NCBI GenBank assembly: GCA_016787485.1
Contig: JAEUUL010000031.1
Coordinates: forward strand, 1-36,737
Source of the DNA: Bacteroidota bacterium
GTDB taxonomy: Bacteria > Bacteroidota > Bacteroidia > NS11-12g > UBA955
Direction: 5' to 3'
DNA length: 36,737 bases
The position numbers and the translations under genes were made by a program. The stretch's first letter is position 1, and each line of letters opens with the position of its first letter. The notes beneath the pieces are model-generated. The model was not told the DNA's origin. It ran no database searches and was given only the letters and a program-made list of their open reading frames with translations. Positions 14,328 to 23,323 of the stretch are shown piece after piece.

Positions 14328-16628
14328 ATGCACTGGCCGGATCAAAACCCACACGACGAGCTCCCCCCCTATCTGCAGAAACTGAATGAACCCCAGCGGG
14401 AGGCCGTGTTGCATACGGATGGACCATTGATGATTATCGCCGGTGCCGGTTCCGGCAAAACACGGGTGCTTACATACCGCATAGCCCATCTGTTACAACT
14501 CAAGACAGACCCTTTCAGCATTCTGTCGCTTACATTTACAAACAAAGCTGCCCGGGAAATGCGAAGCCGGATAGAAGCACTGGTGGGCCCGTCGGCACGC
14601 AGTTTATGGATGGGTACTTTCCACAGTGTGTTTGCCCGCATTCTGCGCATAGAATCAGAACGTTTGGGGTATCCCAGGGATTTTACCATCTATGATACGG
14701 ATGACAGCAAGAGTCTGCTTAAGTCCATCATCAAAGAAATGAACCTGGACGACAAAGTATACAAACCAAATATGGTGTTGTCCCGGATAAGCATGGCAAA
14801 AAACAACCTGATTGATTACAAGGCATATTCCGAAAATGAAGATTTGATGCAGCAGGACAAGCAGGCAAACCGCAGCAAATTCTTCGAAATTTTTAAGGCT
14901 TATACAGAACGTTGTTTTCGTTCCGGAGCCATGGATTTCGACGATATTCTTATCAATACCAACCGGCTGCTGAGAGACCATTTGGATGTGCTGAACAAGT
15001 ATCAGCATAAATTTAAATATGTGATGGTTGATGAGTATCAGGATACAAACCATGTGCAATACATGATTGTGAAACGGATAGCAGCGGCACATCAGAATTT
15101 GTGTGTGGTGGGAGATGACGCACAGAGCATTTATGCCTTTCGTGGTGCAAACATTCAGAATATACTGAACTTTAAAAACGATTACCGGGATGTGCGTATT
15201 GTAAAATTGGAACAGAACTACCGAAGCACAAGAAACATTGTAAATGCCGCCAGCAGTGTAATTAAAAACAATTCGAAACAATTGGAAAAGGAGGTATGGA
15301 CAGCCAATGAAACCGGCGACAAAATAAAAGTAGTAAGGAGTATCACAGAAGCAGAAGAAGCACGATATGTGGCACAGTCCATTGTGGGAGAACGCAACGC
15401 ACACCAGTTACCCAACAAAGCATTTGCCATCTTATACCGCACCAATTCGCAAAGCCGTGCTTTTGAGGAACAACTGAGACGGGCTGGCGTAGACTACCGC
15501 ATTTACGGAGGCACCAGTTTTTATCAGCGCAAAGAAATCAAAGACCTGATATCGTATTTGCGTCTTACAATAAATCCGGGAGATGAAGAAGCACTGAAGA
15601 GGGTGATCAATTACCCTGCGCGTGGCATAGGTGACACCACACTGAATAAACTGATTCTTTATGCTGCTGAAAATCAATGTACTGTCTGGGACATTATATC
15701 GCGTGCACGGCAGTTTCCGGATTTGGGTGCAGCGGCTGGAAGGGTTGAGAATTTCGCCATCATGATGAAGAGTTTTATGGCGATGCAAAGCACCCATAAT
15801 GCGTATGATCTGGCGATGCATGTGGCCAAGCAAACCACACTGCTCAAGACACTGTATGAAGACAAAACAGTCGAAGGAGTGAGCCGGTATGAGAATATCG
15901 TGGAATTGCTGAACGGGATACAGGAATTTACCGAGGACGACGAAAGTGAGAAAGAAAAAAACCTTGCCAGTTTTTTAGAAGATGTGGCCTTGTATACGGA
16001 TGACCCGAAAGACAAAAACGATGAAAGAGACTGTGTACATTTAATGACTGTGCATAGCAGCAAGGGCCTTGAATTTCAATATGTTTATATTGTAGGTCTG
16101 GAAGAAAATCTCTTTCCTTCCCAAATGGCACTTACCAGCAAGTCGGATCTGGAAGAAGAACGACGTTTGTTTTATGTAGCAATCACCCGCGCAGAACAGC
16201 ACCTGGAATTGTGTTTCGCAACCAGTCGTTTCAGATACGGAAATCTCACACCCTGTGAGCCGAGCCGGTTCATTGATGAAATCGGTAAAGAGTTTCTGGA
16301 TATGGGATTGGCAGGCATGAAAAAAGAAGGCATACACAGTGGCCGTAATTTGTTTGATACCTACAGCGGATCACCGGCAACACGCGCCAGTACATTGTTA
16401 AAAACGACACACACTTCGGTACATAAAAGTTTGCCTGCAGATCCGAACTTTGTAGAAAGTGACCTGAATGGACTGACAGCCGGTGCACGTGTGCAGCATC
16501 AGCGGTTTGGCTATGGAGTGGTTACAGCAGTGGAAGGCGAGGGAGATAACCGCAAAGCCACGGTAAATTTTGATGGTCTTGGTGAAAAAAAGCTGGTGTT
16601 AAAATTCGCAAAAATGCGGATTTTATAA
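14328..16628 (+). CDS. pcrA: ATP-dependent DNA helicase UvrD/PcrA
   Basis: A 766-residue superfamily 1A 3'-5' helicase acting in excision repair, mismatch repair and removal of RecA filaments. All motifs are present: Walker A IAGAGSGKT (Lys44), Ia TFTNKAAREM, II VMVDEYQDTN, III VVGDDAQSIYAFRGA, IV LEQNYRS, V LMTVHSSKGLEF and VI RRLFYVAITRAE. The C-terminus has the Tudor-like RNA-polymerase-binding module of PcrA (GARVQHQRFGYGVVTAVEGE to the end). The full length suggests an intact housekeeping gene. It is divergent from dioxygenase 1, and converges with the DUF5723 gene with only 7 bp between the stops. Confidence 0.96.
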   Translation: MHWPDQNPHDELPPYLQKLNEPQREAVLHTDGPLMIIAGAGSGKTRVLTYRIAHLLQLKTDPFSILSLTFTNKAAREMRSRIEALVGPSARSLWMGTFHSVFARILRIESERLGYPRDFTIYDTDDSKSLLKSIIKEMNLDDKVYKPNMVLSRISMAKNNLIDYKAYSENEDLMQQDKQANRSKFFEIFKAYTERCFRSGAMDFDDILINTNRLLRDHLDVLNKYQHKFKYVMVDEYQDTNHVQYMIVKRIAAAHQNLCVVGDDAQSIYAFRGANIQNILNFKNDYRDVRIVKLEQNYRSTRNIVNAASSVIKNNSKQLEKEVWTANETGDKIKVVRSITEAEEARYVAQSIVGERNAHQLPNKAFAILYRTNSQSRAFEEQLRRAGVDYRIYGGTSFYQRKEIKDLISYLRLTINPGDEEALKRVINYPARGIGDTTLNKLILYAAENQCTVWDIISRARQFPDLGAAAGRVENFAIMMKSFMAMQSTHNAYDLAMHVAKQTTLLKTLYEDKTVEGVSRYENIVELLNGIQEFTEDDESEKEKNLASFLEDVALYTDDPKDKNDERDCVHLMTVHSSKGLEFQYVYIVGLEENLFPSQMALTSKSDLEEERRLFYVAITRAEQHLELCFATSRFRYGNLTPCEPSRFIDEIGKEFLDMGLAGMKKEGIHSGRNLFDTYSGSPATRASTLLKTTHTSVHKSLPADPNFVESDLNGLTAGARVQHQRFGYGVVTAVEGEGDNRKATVNFDGLGEKKLVLKFAKMRIL

Positions 16629-16635
16629 TTTTATT

Positions 16636-18051
16636 TTAAAAGGTCACCGGATCCGTTTCTGCAGGCTCTGTTTTCGCCGGAGCAGTGCCTGACGGATGGC
16701 CAAAAACAAGATTTATTCCAAAACGTACATTCATACTGCGTAAACGACTGAGCATAACCGGCGCCAGGAAATTATCTGCAACTGTGTAAAATTGAACAGG
16801 TCCGCCTTTAACAGCAATTCCCAGACCTGGATTAAACCACCCATTGCTGTACATGGTATTTGTTACATTTACCGACAGTGCGCGCCAGGGCGTATAGCGC
16901 ATGCCCAGTGTGAGCCCCGGATAAAATCGTTTGTTAAAAAAATCGCCATACAGAAGTGCGCTTAATTCCAGTTTTTTCATCAGTTTGTAATTGGCACCGA
17001 TAAAAAACTCTGTGGACAATCCTGTGCTGAATTTACGATGCAAAGTGTCCAGTCTGAAAGTATGAATCATACTGTCTGCCAGGTTTTCTATATACTGGCC
17101 AAAATCCGAATTGGTGTCTTTGGAACTGATATGAATGCCGTCAAAAACGAAAGTAGCCCTGGGGTCATGGCTTACCCATGAACCAGTATTCTGTGTCCAG
17201 CGGATAAAACCGATATCAAGGATGCTTGCATTTACACTCAATTTATCGGTGACTTTATAGGTAGCACCCAGGTCTAAACCCAGTCCTCCGTTACGAACCC
17301 CGCTGTACAGCCGGCGCCCGTTAAAATCATTGGGTCGGGTGGTGTCAGTGTTCAGAATGCGAAACGCAGAACTGGCTGTATTTAATTCCACATCACTGCT
17401 TAACAACCATGCATAATCTCCGGACCTGGTCTGTACTGACAAGTTGGCCTTATTTAAATCTACAACATTGAGTCCCCTGAGGTATTTCAAGCGGGCACCC
17501 ACAGTAATCTGGTCTCTGTAGGTATAGGCATACCCAAAACCGAATTCCCGGTAATGAATGGCTTGTGCACCCAAATCGAAATGAAAAGTTGATCCCAGAT
17601 TCTGACCACCATTGCCGTCAATGACAAACCGGAAAAGGTCTTTGGGCAGACTAATCTTTACTGCACCTTTTTCTGTAATATTGGCATTGAAATAGTGGTT
17701 TTTCCAGCGCAAACCACCGTGTAACCACGTTTGTTCCACTTTTACGCTGATGTAATTTTTTTTGTCCAGAACATTCAATAATTTATTGAAATTAAGAACA
17801 GATGTATCTCCGATTCCAATTTCAGTGGCTTTCCAGATATTGCTAAAATTGAATCCGCTGGTAGACGCATGTACATACAACGAATTGAGTGCAGGTATGC
17901 CCAGATGCCATTTACATTCAGGCAACAGTGCGGGATTCATCCAGCTGCGTTGTGGTACAGAACCCATGTTGTAAAGGGTGAAGTTTTGCTGTGCATTTCC
18001 CCGGGTGAACCAAAGGGTAAATAGCAATGGAAGAATTTTAAATGGGCGCAT
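16636..18051 (-). CDS. DUF5723 family outer-membrane beta-barrel protein
   Basis: A 471-residue protein with a signal peptide (MRPFKILPLLFTLWFTRGNA, cleavage before QQNF). Early motifs NMGSVPQRSWMNPALLPE and LGIPALNSLYV match DUF5723. The remainder is a series of amphipathic strands (for example FHFDLGAQAIHYREFGFGYAYTY and GLGLDLGATYKVTDKLSVNAS) ending in a short Pro/Glu/Thr-rich tail. These features suggest a FadL/PorV-like outer-membrane barrel. The start is the Met at 18051; an earlier in-frame Met adds eight residues without signal character. Its first 14 bp overlap the end of the lipoprotein gene, so the two are translated together and probably act together at the outer membrane. Confidence 0.85.
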   Translation of the reverse strand: MRPFKILPLLFTLWFTRGNAQQNFTLYNMGSVPQRSWMNPALLPECKWHLGIPALNSLYVHASTSGFNFSNIWKATEIGIGDTSVLNFNKLLNVLDKKNYISVKVEQTWLHGGLRWKNHYFNANITEKGAVKISLPKDLFRFVIDGNGGQNLGSTFHFDLGAQAIHYREFGFGYAYTYRDQITVGARLKYLRGLNVVDLNKANLSVQTRSGDYAWLLSSDVELNTASSAFRILNTDTTRPNDFNGRRLYSGVRNGGLGLDLGATYKVTDKLSVNASILDIGFIRWTQNTGSWVSHDPRATFVFDGIHISSKDTNSDFGQYIENLADSMIHTFRLDTLHRKFSTGLSTEFFIGANYKLMKKLELSALLYGDFFNKRFYPGLTLGMRYTPWRALSVNVTNTMYSNGWFNPGLGIAVKGGPVQFYTVADNFLAPVMLSRLRSMNVRFGINLVFGHPSGTAPAKTEPAETDPVTF

Positions 18052-19654
18052 TGGCAGACAATTTAATTTCAACACCAGCCTTCAGTTTTATTTTTTGATT
18101 TCGCGTGATTCGCACAGGTCCGGGAGAACCATTGTACTGACTTGTGGGAACCATAATCCGCAATCTCAATTTACGTGCTTCATTGATATGCGCAATACGC
18201 GGACGGTTTATGATTGCATCAAACTGCTCGATGGCGGGTGCTGTAACATTTCCGCCTGCATCTACCGTGGCGCCTGGCAATATATACCGGTAAGGTGTAA
18301 AAACGGAATCCAGCACATGATTGAACGAATCCATAAAATAGGCCTGAAAACCCAGAGACAGCGGCATGCCATTTTCGGTATGAAACCGGAACCGGATCCA
18401 GTCTATGTAAGATACTTCTTTCCCCCCATTCAGGCTGAAATCAGAGGTGTCTTCCAGCACCAGCGTGGAACTGATTCCATAAAAAGGCAATTCCAGGGAA
18501 GCTTTTAATTCAAGAACTGATTCATCCCACAAGAAATTTCGATTTGATGTTTTCCCCAAAGGATTAGCAAGGGCAGAAACGTCATAGGCAAAATAATGTG
18601 GTTCGTTTGCAATTAAAGCTTTCACATTGCTGTTTCCATTGTTGTAAACAATGGAATCTTTTACCACTGAAGGCAGGGCAGAAAATGCCGCGGCCTTGCC
18701 CGGGAATGGTGCCGGTGGTGCGTTCAAATTTTGGAAGGACACTCCTGGGATACTGAAATGTATACTGTTGGCAGTAAACCGATATGGCAAACCCATGGAA
18801 TTTGTGAATGCGAGTTTCACTCTGGGGTCCTCAAACTGTACTTTTCCTTTGCTCAGGGCTGAGGTAAAAACAGAGAGTTTAGCACTGTCTGCCGGATTGA
18901 GAAGCAATGTCTGTCCGAAATAGCCATGTACCCGGCGGTATTGCATACCATTCAGACTTACATTGATCTGAAACTGATCGGACGGTAAAACGACAGAGCC
19001 ACTTTTTGTTAAATCCAACCGGACTGATGCTTCAAACTGATTATATCCGGGAGCCGACCTGGATAAATCAAATACATATCCGGTCAGGTCCCGGTTAAAA
19101 TTGAGAGAACTAAGTCCACCCGTGTAGGTAAAATTGCCCGTGAGGGTGAGAGGGGCTCCGTTTTTTATCAGGCTGTTGAAAACAAGCGTAATGCTGCCAT
19201 CGTGCTGCAGGTTCGTATTGAAGTTGCACTGCATACTCCCTGCCGAGCAAAGAAAGGAATCCAGTTCCATGCCGCCATTGCTCCAGGAATGACTGAAATT
19301 ACGCATTACCTGCACTGCACCTGAAGTAAGCAATGCAGTTTGTTCCGACGGAGAAAGTTGTTCGGTTTGAGAGCCGTTCTGGTTTTGAAGTTTCACCCAG
19401 TCCGTTGCCCTGACCGAAACATGCGCATTGGCGTATTCCAGATATACAGTTTGGTCTGATTGAATGCCGAGAGAGGCGGCATCCTTTACCAGGTCTACCG
19501 CATCGGCCAGGTCAAGGTCTGCAATGATAAGCGGTGCGGCATAGGTTCCTGTCCATTTTACCTTTTTGATTTTGCGGGCTTTGTCCAGTGTATCTTTGAT
19601 GCAGCCTGACAGAGCAAGTGCAGCACAAAGTGATATATACCCAATGGGTTTCAT
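18038..19654 (-). CDS. Large lipoprotein of unknown function
   Basis: A 538-residue protein with a lipoprotein signal (MKPIGYISLCAALALSGC, lipobox LSGC, Cys18). Early in the mature part is KKVKWTGTYAAPLIIADLDLADAV, a pattern I have seen in Bacteroidota proteins annotated only as hypothetical. Long beta-rich sequence follows (for example NFTYTGGLSSLNFNRDLTGY, LDLTKSGSVVLPSDQFQINVS), with no catalytic motif. It is likely to be an outer-membrane-anchored beta-sandwich or adhesin-like protein. It is first in a two-gene unit with the DUF5723 barrel (14-bp overlap). The promoter TACCTTCG (19669 to 19662) ends 7 nt before the ATG at 19654, which supports this start over the upstream Met 13 residues earlier. 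Confidence 0.85.
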   Translation of the reverse strand: MKPIGYISLCAALALSGCIKDTLDKARKIKKVKWTGTYAAPLIIADLDLADAVDLVKDAASLGIQSDQTVYLEYANAHVSVRATDWVKLQNQNGSQTEQLSPSEQTALLTSGAVQVMRNFSHSWSNGGMELDSFLCSAGSMQCNFNTNLQHDGSITLVFNSLIKNGAPLTLTGNFTYTGGLSSLNFNRDLTGYVFDLSRSAPGYNQFEASVRLDLTKSGSVVLPSDQFQINVSLNGMQYRRVHGYFGQTLLLNPADSAKLSVFTSALSKGKVQFEDPRVKLAFTNSMGLPYRFTANSIHFSIPGVSFQNLNAPPAPFPGKAAAFSALPSVVKDSIVYNNGNSNVKALIANEPHYFAYDVSALANPLGKTSNRNFLWDESVLELKASLELPFYGISSTLVLEDTSDFSLNGGKEVSYIDWIRFRFHTENGMPLSLGFQAYFMDSFNHVLDSVFTPYRYILPGATVDAGGNVTAPAIEQFDAIINRPRIAHINEARKLRLRIMVPTSQYNGSPGPVRITRNQKIKLKAGVEIKLSANAPI

Positions 19655-19661
19655 ATGAACA

Positions 19662-19693
19662 CGAAGGTAGTTAAATTTAAAGGGCATGAACAA
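19662..19693 (-). promoter_or_regulatory. Lipoprotein/DUF5723 operon promoter
   Basis: Minus-strand TTG (19693 to 19691), 21 bp, TACCTTCG (19669 to 19662), then 7 nt to the ATG at 19654. Confidence 0.6.
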
Positions 19694-19721
19694 TGATGTT
19701 TGTCACCCGTTCACACTTTCA

Positions 19722-19752
19722 TTTGTTTGAACAAACAATATATTTAACTTTG
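19722..19752 (+). promoter_or_regulatory. Dioxygenase 2 promoter
   Basis: TTTG (19722-19725), exactly 19 bp, TAACTTTG (19745-19752), then 4 nt to the ATG at 19757. Full consensus; predicts a nearly leaderless mRNA. Confidence 0.8.
19723..19738. promoter_or_regulatory. Operator-like palindrome in dioxygenase 2 promoter
   Basis: TTGTTTG-AA-CAAACAA, two perfect 7-bp arms, overlapping the -33 box. It contains TTGTTnnAACAA, shared with the palindrome before dioxygenase 1. A bound dimer would block polymerase. Confidence 0.65.
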
Positions 19753-19756
19753 TAGT

Positions 19757-20569
19757 ATGCAAATACAAACACTGAACGCCTTGGGTACAGATAAAACAGT
19801 TCCGAGGCAACCGGTGCTGTTTGTAGGTCACGGCAGCCCCATGAATGCAATAGAGCACAACAGGTTTAGTGACATGTGGGAAACGGTGGGCAGGAATCTG
19901 GAAAAACCCAGGGCCATTGTTTGTATTTCTGCACACTGGGAAACCGCAGGGACAAGGGTTACAGCTATGGATAAACCGCGCACAATTCATGATTTCGGGG
20001 GATTTCCAAGGGCGTTGTTTGAGGCTGAATATCCGGCACCGGGCAGTGCACACATCGCGGCAGAACTGCAGCGGGAATCGAGCCACTACCGGATAGATTC
20101 AGATATGCACTGGGGACTGGATCATGGCACCTGGAGTGTGTTGATGCGAATGTTTCCGGAAGCGGATATTCCTGTACTTCAATTAAGCATGGACACCAGA
20201 ATGGGTGCAGATGGTCATTATGCGCTGGCAACTGAACTGAAAAAGCTACGTGAAAGGGGTATATTGTTCATTGGAAGTGGCAACCTGGTGCACAACCTGG
20301 GTGCGGTAAACTGGGCGGATACAGCCTGGTCATGGGCAGAAGAATTTGATACGATTTGTGCAGAGTATATTGGTGAAAGACAGGACCAGAAACTCATCCA
20401 ATATGACCATCTGGGCACTGCTGCCAAGCTGAGTATACCCACACCAGAGCATTATTATCCGTTACTTTATGCGTTGGGACTGACAGAAAAAACGGAGACC
20501 ATTCAATGGTTCAATAACAAGGTTACACTGGGCAGTATAAGCATGCGTTCGTTTATCGCAGGATCATAG
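19757..20569 (+). CDS. 4,5-DOPA extradiol dioxygenase-like enzyme (cytoplasmic)
   Basis: A 270-residue LigB/YgiD-like protein, paralogue of the protein at 13280-14173 but without its leader. The conserved histidines are His25 (FVGHGSPMNA), His60 (ISAHW), His123 (GLDHGTW), His179 (NLVHNL) and His232 (TPEHYYPLLY). Other shared blocks are IHDFGGFPRALF and PVLQLSMDTRMG. It is expected to be a soluble, single-metal ring-cleaving dioxygenase or a relative; the natural substrate is unknown. It is divergent from the lipoprotein gene. Its promoter carries a palindrome over the -33 box that resembles the one at the other copy, suggesting that one regulator controls both. Confidence 0.92.
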   Translation: MQIQTLNALGTDKTVPRQPVLFVGHGSPMNAIEHNRFSDMWETVGRNLEKPRAIVCISAHWETAGTRVTAMDKPRTIHDFGGFPRALFEAEYPAPGSAHIAAELQRESSHYRIDSDMHWGLDHGTWSVLMRMFPEADIPVLQLSMDTRMGADGHYALATELKKLRERGILFIGSGNLVHNLGAVNWADTAWSWAEEFDTICAEYIGERQDQKLIQYDHLGTAAKLSIPTPEHYYPLLYALGLTEKTETIQWFNNKVTLGSISMRSFIAGS

Positions 20570-20660
20570 CATTGACCAACAATTCACTTGCTATACAGAA
20601 GAGAATCCTTCACCCTTAAAGGGCATCGGGTTTGGCATAACCCTAAAAAGAGGTAAACGG

Positions 20661-20692
20661 TTTGGTAATTACAGAAATTTGTAGTTATTTCG
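20661..20692 (+). promoter_or_regulatory. rpsP operon promoter
   Basis: TTTG (20661-20664), 20 bp, TTATTTCG (20685-20692), a degenerate -7 box followed by the GC-rich start CGCGGCC. A leader of about 30 nt precedes the ATG at 20729. Confidence 0.55.
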
Positions 20693-20728
20693 CGGCCCCG
20701 CTGTTGAATACAGAAAGGGGTTATACAC

Positions 20729-21340
20729 ATGGCAACCAAAATAAGATTACAGAGACACGGCCGTAAGAAACGCGCTTTCTTCCACATCGTAGTGGCCGAT
20801 TCACGGGCTCCCCGCAACGGGCGCTTCATTGAGAAGCTGGGAAGTTACAACCCTATTACAAACCCTGCTACCATACAATTGGATGTAGACAAAGCAGCGG
20901 AATGGCTGATGAAAGGTGCACAACCTTCAGACACAGCCAACGCTATTTTGAGCTACAAGGGTGCACTCTACCGCAAACACCTGCAGGTAGGTGTAAACAA
21001 AGGTGCGATCACCCAGGAACAAGCCGATGCAAAATTTGCTGCATGGATGCAGGAAAAAGAGGCTAAAATCCAGGCCAAGCGAGACGGACTGGCTGATGCC
21101 CGCCGCAACAAGAACGCCGAAGCGATGAAAGCTGAAAGTAAGCGCCGTGAAGCCATTGCCGCAAAAATTCTGGCAAAAAACAGCGAATTGAGTGAGGAAG
21201 TAGCTGCGGCAGACGAGACTGTAGCAGATTCTGAGATTACTGCGGAAGAAACCAACTCCGCAGAAGAAACTCCTGCAGTTGAGGAATCACCTGCCACTGA
21301 GGAATCCGCTTCTACGGAAGAGGCACCTGCTGCAGAATAA
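20729..21340 (+). CDS. rpsP: 30S ribosomal protein S16 with long acidic C-terminal extension
   Basis: A 203-residue protein. Residues 1 to about 80 are the normal S16 core ([42 protein letters not shown]...[19 protein letters not shown]). The extension first forms a charged helix ([20 protein letters not shown] onward) and then a low-complexity acidic tail built from Glu-Glu-Ser/Thr-Pro-Ala units. S16 binds 16S rRNA early in 30S assembly. Extended S16 proteins are usual in Bacteroidota, but the role of the tail is not known. It is the first gene of the rpsP-rimM-trmD operon, with 9 bp before rimM. Confidence 0.97.
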   Translation: MATKIRLQRHGRKKRAFFHIVVADSRAPRNGRFIEKLGSYNPITNPATIQLDVDKAAEWLMKGAQPSDTANAILSYKGALYRKHLQVGVNKGAITQEQADAKFAAWMQEKEAKIQAKRDGLADARRNKNAEAMKAESKRREAIAAKILAKNSELSEEVAAADETVADSEITAEETNSAEETPAVEESPATEESASTEEAPAAE

Positions 21341-21349
21341 CACACTGAG

Positions 21350-21850
21350 ATGCTACCCCCGTTGAAACATATAGGGCGGATAGCTGGCAAACACGGATAC
21401 AAAGGAACCGTGAGTGTGGCATTGAATACGGCCGCACTGGCTAAAGAAATAAAAAAAGGGAACTTCATTTTCATTGAAATCGATGGAAAGGGGGTTCCCT
21501 TTCTTATTGAAGCCTGGAACAAGGAAGCAAGCCTGCTGCATCTGAAGGACATACAGACCGAATGGCATGCGGATATGATTACCGGACTGGACATTTGCAT
21601 AGAAGAAAAGAACCCGGTTGACACAGCTGTTCAGGAAGATGATGATATCATCGGATGGTCTGTGAAAGATGCGGAGGCTGGTTTACTTGGTACCATAGAA
21701 GCCATAGAAGATTATCCGGCTGGCCCCATGCTTATGGTAACCGGGAAACAGGAATTATTAATTCCACTTGTGGATGAATGGATAACCAAAGCAGATTCAG
21801 CCTTGAAAACACTGCATCTGAAGTTGCCCGAGGGTTTTACTGAAATCTGA
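21350..21850 (+). CDS. rimM: Ribosome maturation factor RimM
   Basis: A 166-residue two-domain protein. The N-terminal barrel begins with the RimM signature HIGRIAGKHGYKGTVSV. The PRC-barrel domain follows (IIGWSVKDAEAGLLGTIEAI to LIPLVDEWI). It assists 16S 3'-domain folding and S19 incorporation. It lies 9 bp after rpsP and 1 bp before trmD, the classical order. Confidence 0.94.
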   Translation: MLPPLKHIGRIAGKHGYKGTVSVALNTAALAKEIKKGNFIFIEIDGKGVPFLIEAWNKEASLLHLKDIQTEWHADMITGLDICIEEKNPVDTAVQEDDDIIGWSVKDAEAGLLGTIEAIEDYPAGPMLMVTGKQELLIPLVDEWITKADSALKTLHLKLPEGFTEI

Positions 21851-21851
21851 T

Positions 21852-22556
21852 ATGCGCATAGACATTATTTCCGCTGTTCCCGGATTGCTTGAAAGTCCGC
21901 TTCGGTTGAGCATACCCAAAAGGGCCGTGGAGAAAGGGCTGGCTGAAATCCAAATCCATAATCTTCACGAATTCGGATTGGGCAACTACCGTCAGATAGA
22001 CGATTATCCCTTTGGCGGCGGAGCAGGCATGGTGCTCATGGCTGAGCCATTGGGAAATTGTCTGGATTCACTTCTGAACAGCCGCACATACGACGCAGTA
22101 ATTTATATGAGCCCGGATGGTGAGAGGTTTCATCAGAAAATGGCGAACCGCTTGTCCATGCTGGGCAACCTGATTATTATCTGTGGCCATTATAAGGGAA
22201 TAGACCAGCGCATAAGGGATTTGTATGTAACGCAGGAAATCAGCTTAGGTGATTTTGTTCTTAGCGGAGGAGAAATTGCGGCGGCGGCGGTTACCGATGC
22301 CATCCTGCGACTGATACCAGGGGTACTTGGCAATGAAGAAAGTGCACTGAGTGACACATTTCAGGATGATTTGCTGGCCCCTCCCCTATATACAAGGCCT
22401 GTGGAGTATAAGGGGCTTAAGGTACCGGATGTCCTCATCAGCGGAGACCATGCGCGCATTGAGGCCTGGCGAATGGATATGGCAGAAAAGCGGACTGCAG
22501 CTCTGCGACCGGATTTATATAACAAGGATAACCCGGAAAACGGGGAACGTGAATGA
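21852..22556 (+). CDS. trmD: tRNA (guanine-37-N1)-methyltransferase
   Basis: A 234-residue SPOUT-class enzyme that methylates G37 of tRNAs reading CNN codons and so prevents +1 frameshifting. Conserved blocks are DDYPFGGGAGMVL, the knot residues CGHYKGIDQR, and EISLGDFVLSGGE (S-adenosylmethionine site), then YTRPVEYKGLKVPDVLISGDH. Length and order match the family. Its last four bases overlap the start of the exonuclease gene (ATGA). Confidence 0.97.
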   Translation: MRIDIISAVPGLLESPLRLSIPKRAVEKGLAEIQIHNLHEFGLGNYRQIDDYPFGGGAGMVLMAEPLGNCLDSLLNSRTYDAVIYMSPDGERFHQKMANRLSMLGNLIIICGHYKGIDQRIRDLYVTQEISLGDFVLSGGEIAAAAVTDAILRLIPGVLGNEESALSDTFQDDLLAPPLYTRPVEYKGLKVPDVLISGDHARIEAWRMDMAEKRTAALRPDLYNKDNPENGERE

Positions 22557-23323
22557 AATTGCAACTAAAAAGACCATTGGTCATTTTTGACCTGGAAACA
22601 ACAGGGATTAATCCATCTCAGGATCGGATTGTAGAAATTTGCCTGCTCAAGGTTTTTCCCGACGGACGTGAAGAGATTCGCACCTATAGGGTCAATCCCG
22701 GAATTCCCATTTCTGCCGGGGCCATGGAAATCCATGGGATAACAGATGCGGATGTGGCAGATAAACCCAGTTTTAAAGAGTTATCCCAGGAGTTTCACAA
22801 TTTTCTGAAAGACTGTGATTTCGGCGGATTTAATTCCAACAAGTTTGATTTTCCTCTGCTGGTAGAAGAGTTTTACCGTGCTGGAATTGAATTTGAGGTA
22901 GATAAGCGGCGATTTATAGATGCGCAACGCATATTCCACTTCAAGGAGCCACGCAATCTGAAAGCTGCGTACAAATTCTATTGTGACCGCGATTTGGAAA
23001 ATGCACACAGCGCCGAGGCCGATACGGTAGCCACATGGGAAATTTTAAAAGCCCAGCTTGAAAAATATGAAGATATACCGCATGATCTGGATGGCTTGCA
23101 CCGGATGAGTGGTCAAAACAATCTTGCAGACCTGGCAGGAAGGCTGATACTGAACAGCAGTGGTGAGGTGCTTTTTAATTTTGGAAAACACAAAGGAAGA
23201 CCTGTAAAAACCGTACTAAAAGATGAGCCCGGATATTACAACTGGATGATGGATGGTGACTTCCCACAACAAACCAAAAATGTACTTACCCGTATCCGGT
23301 TAAGTATGCGAAACGACGGATGA
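22553..23323 (+). CDS. DEDDh 3'-5' exonuclease (DnaQ/RNase T superfamily)
   Basis: A 256-residue nuclease. Exo I is FDLETTG (Asp13, Glu15), Exo II is FNSNKFDFPLL, and Exo III is NAHSAEADTVAT with the His and Asp of the DEDDh class, so the two-metal site is complete. A C-terminal module of about 50 residues (LFNFGKHKGRPVKTVLKDEP, then YYNWMMDGDFP) resembles the small domain seen in exodeoxyribonuclease X-like proteins and DUF3820. It may trim DNA or RNA ends; no polymerase is fused. Its ATG overlaps the trmD stop and its own stop overlaps the next gene, both by 4 bp, so translation is coupled. Confidence 0.92.
   Translation: MKLQLKRPLVIFDLETTGINPSQDRIVEICLLKVFPDGREEIRTYRVNPGIPISAGAMEIHGITDADVADKPSFKELSQEFHNFLKDCDFGGFNSNKFDFPLLVEEFYRAGIEFEVDKRRFIDAQRIFHFKEPRNLKAAYKFYCDRDLENAHSAEADTVATWEILKAQLEKYEDIPHDLDGLHRMSGQNNLADLAGRLILNSSGEVLFNFGKHKGRPVKTVLKDEPGYYNWMMDGDFPQQTKNVLTRIRLSMRNDG

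Noticed and set aside
14655..15404. 249-residue minus-strand frame in the helicase gene
   Set aside because: Antisense to conserved helicase motifs; no domain and no start signal.
20612..20640. Small hairpin CCCTTAAAGGG after dioxygenase 2 as a terminator
   Set aside because: The stem is short and no T-tract follows; not enough to call a terminator.
20968..21624. 218-residue Ser/Ala-rich minus-strand reading frame over the 3' half of rpsP and the start of rimM
   Set aside because: It is the antisense of the acidic repeat tail of S16; the low complexity explains the absence of stops. No promoter or recognisable domain.
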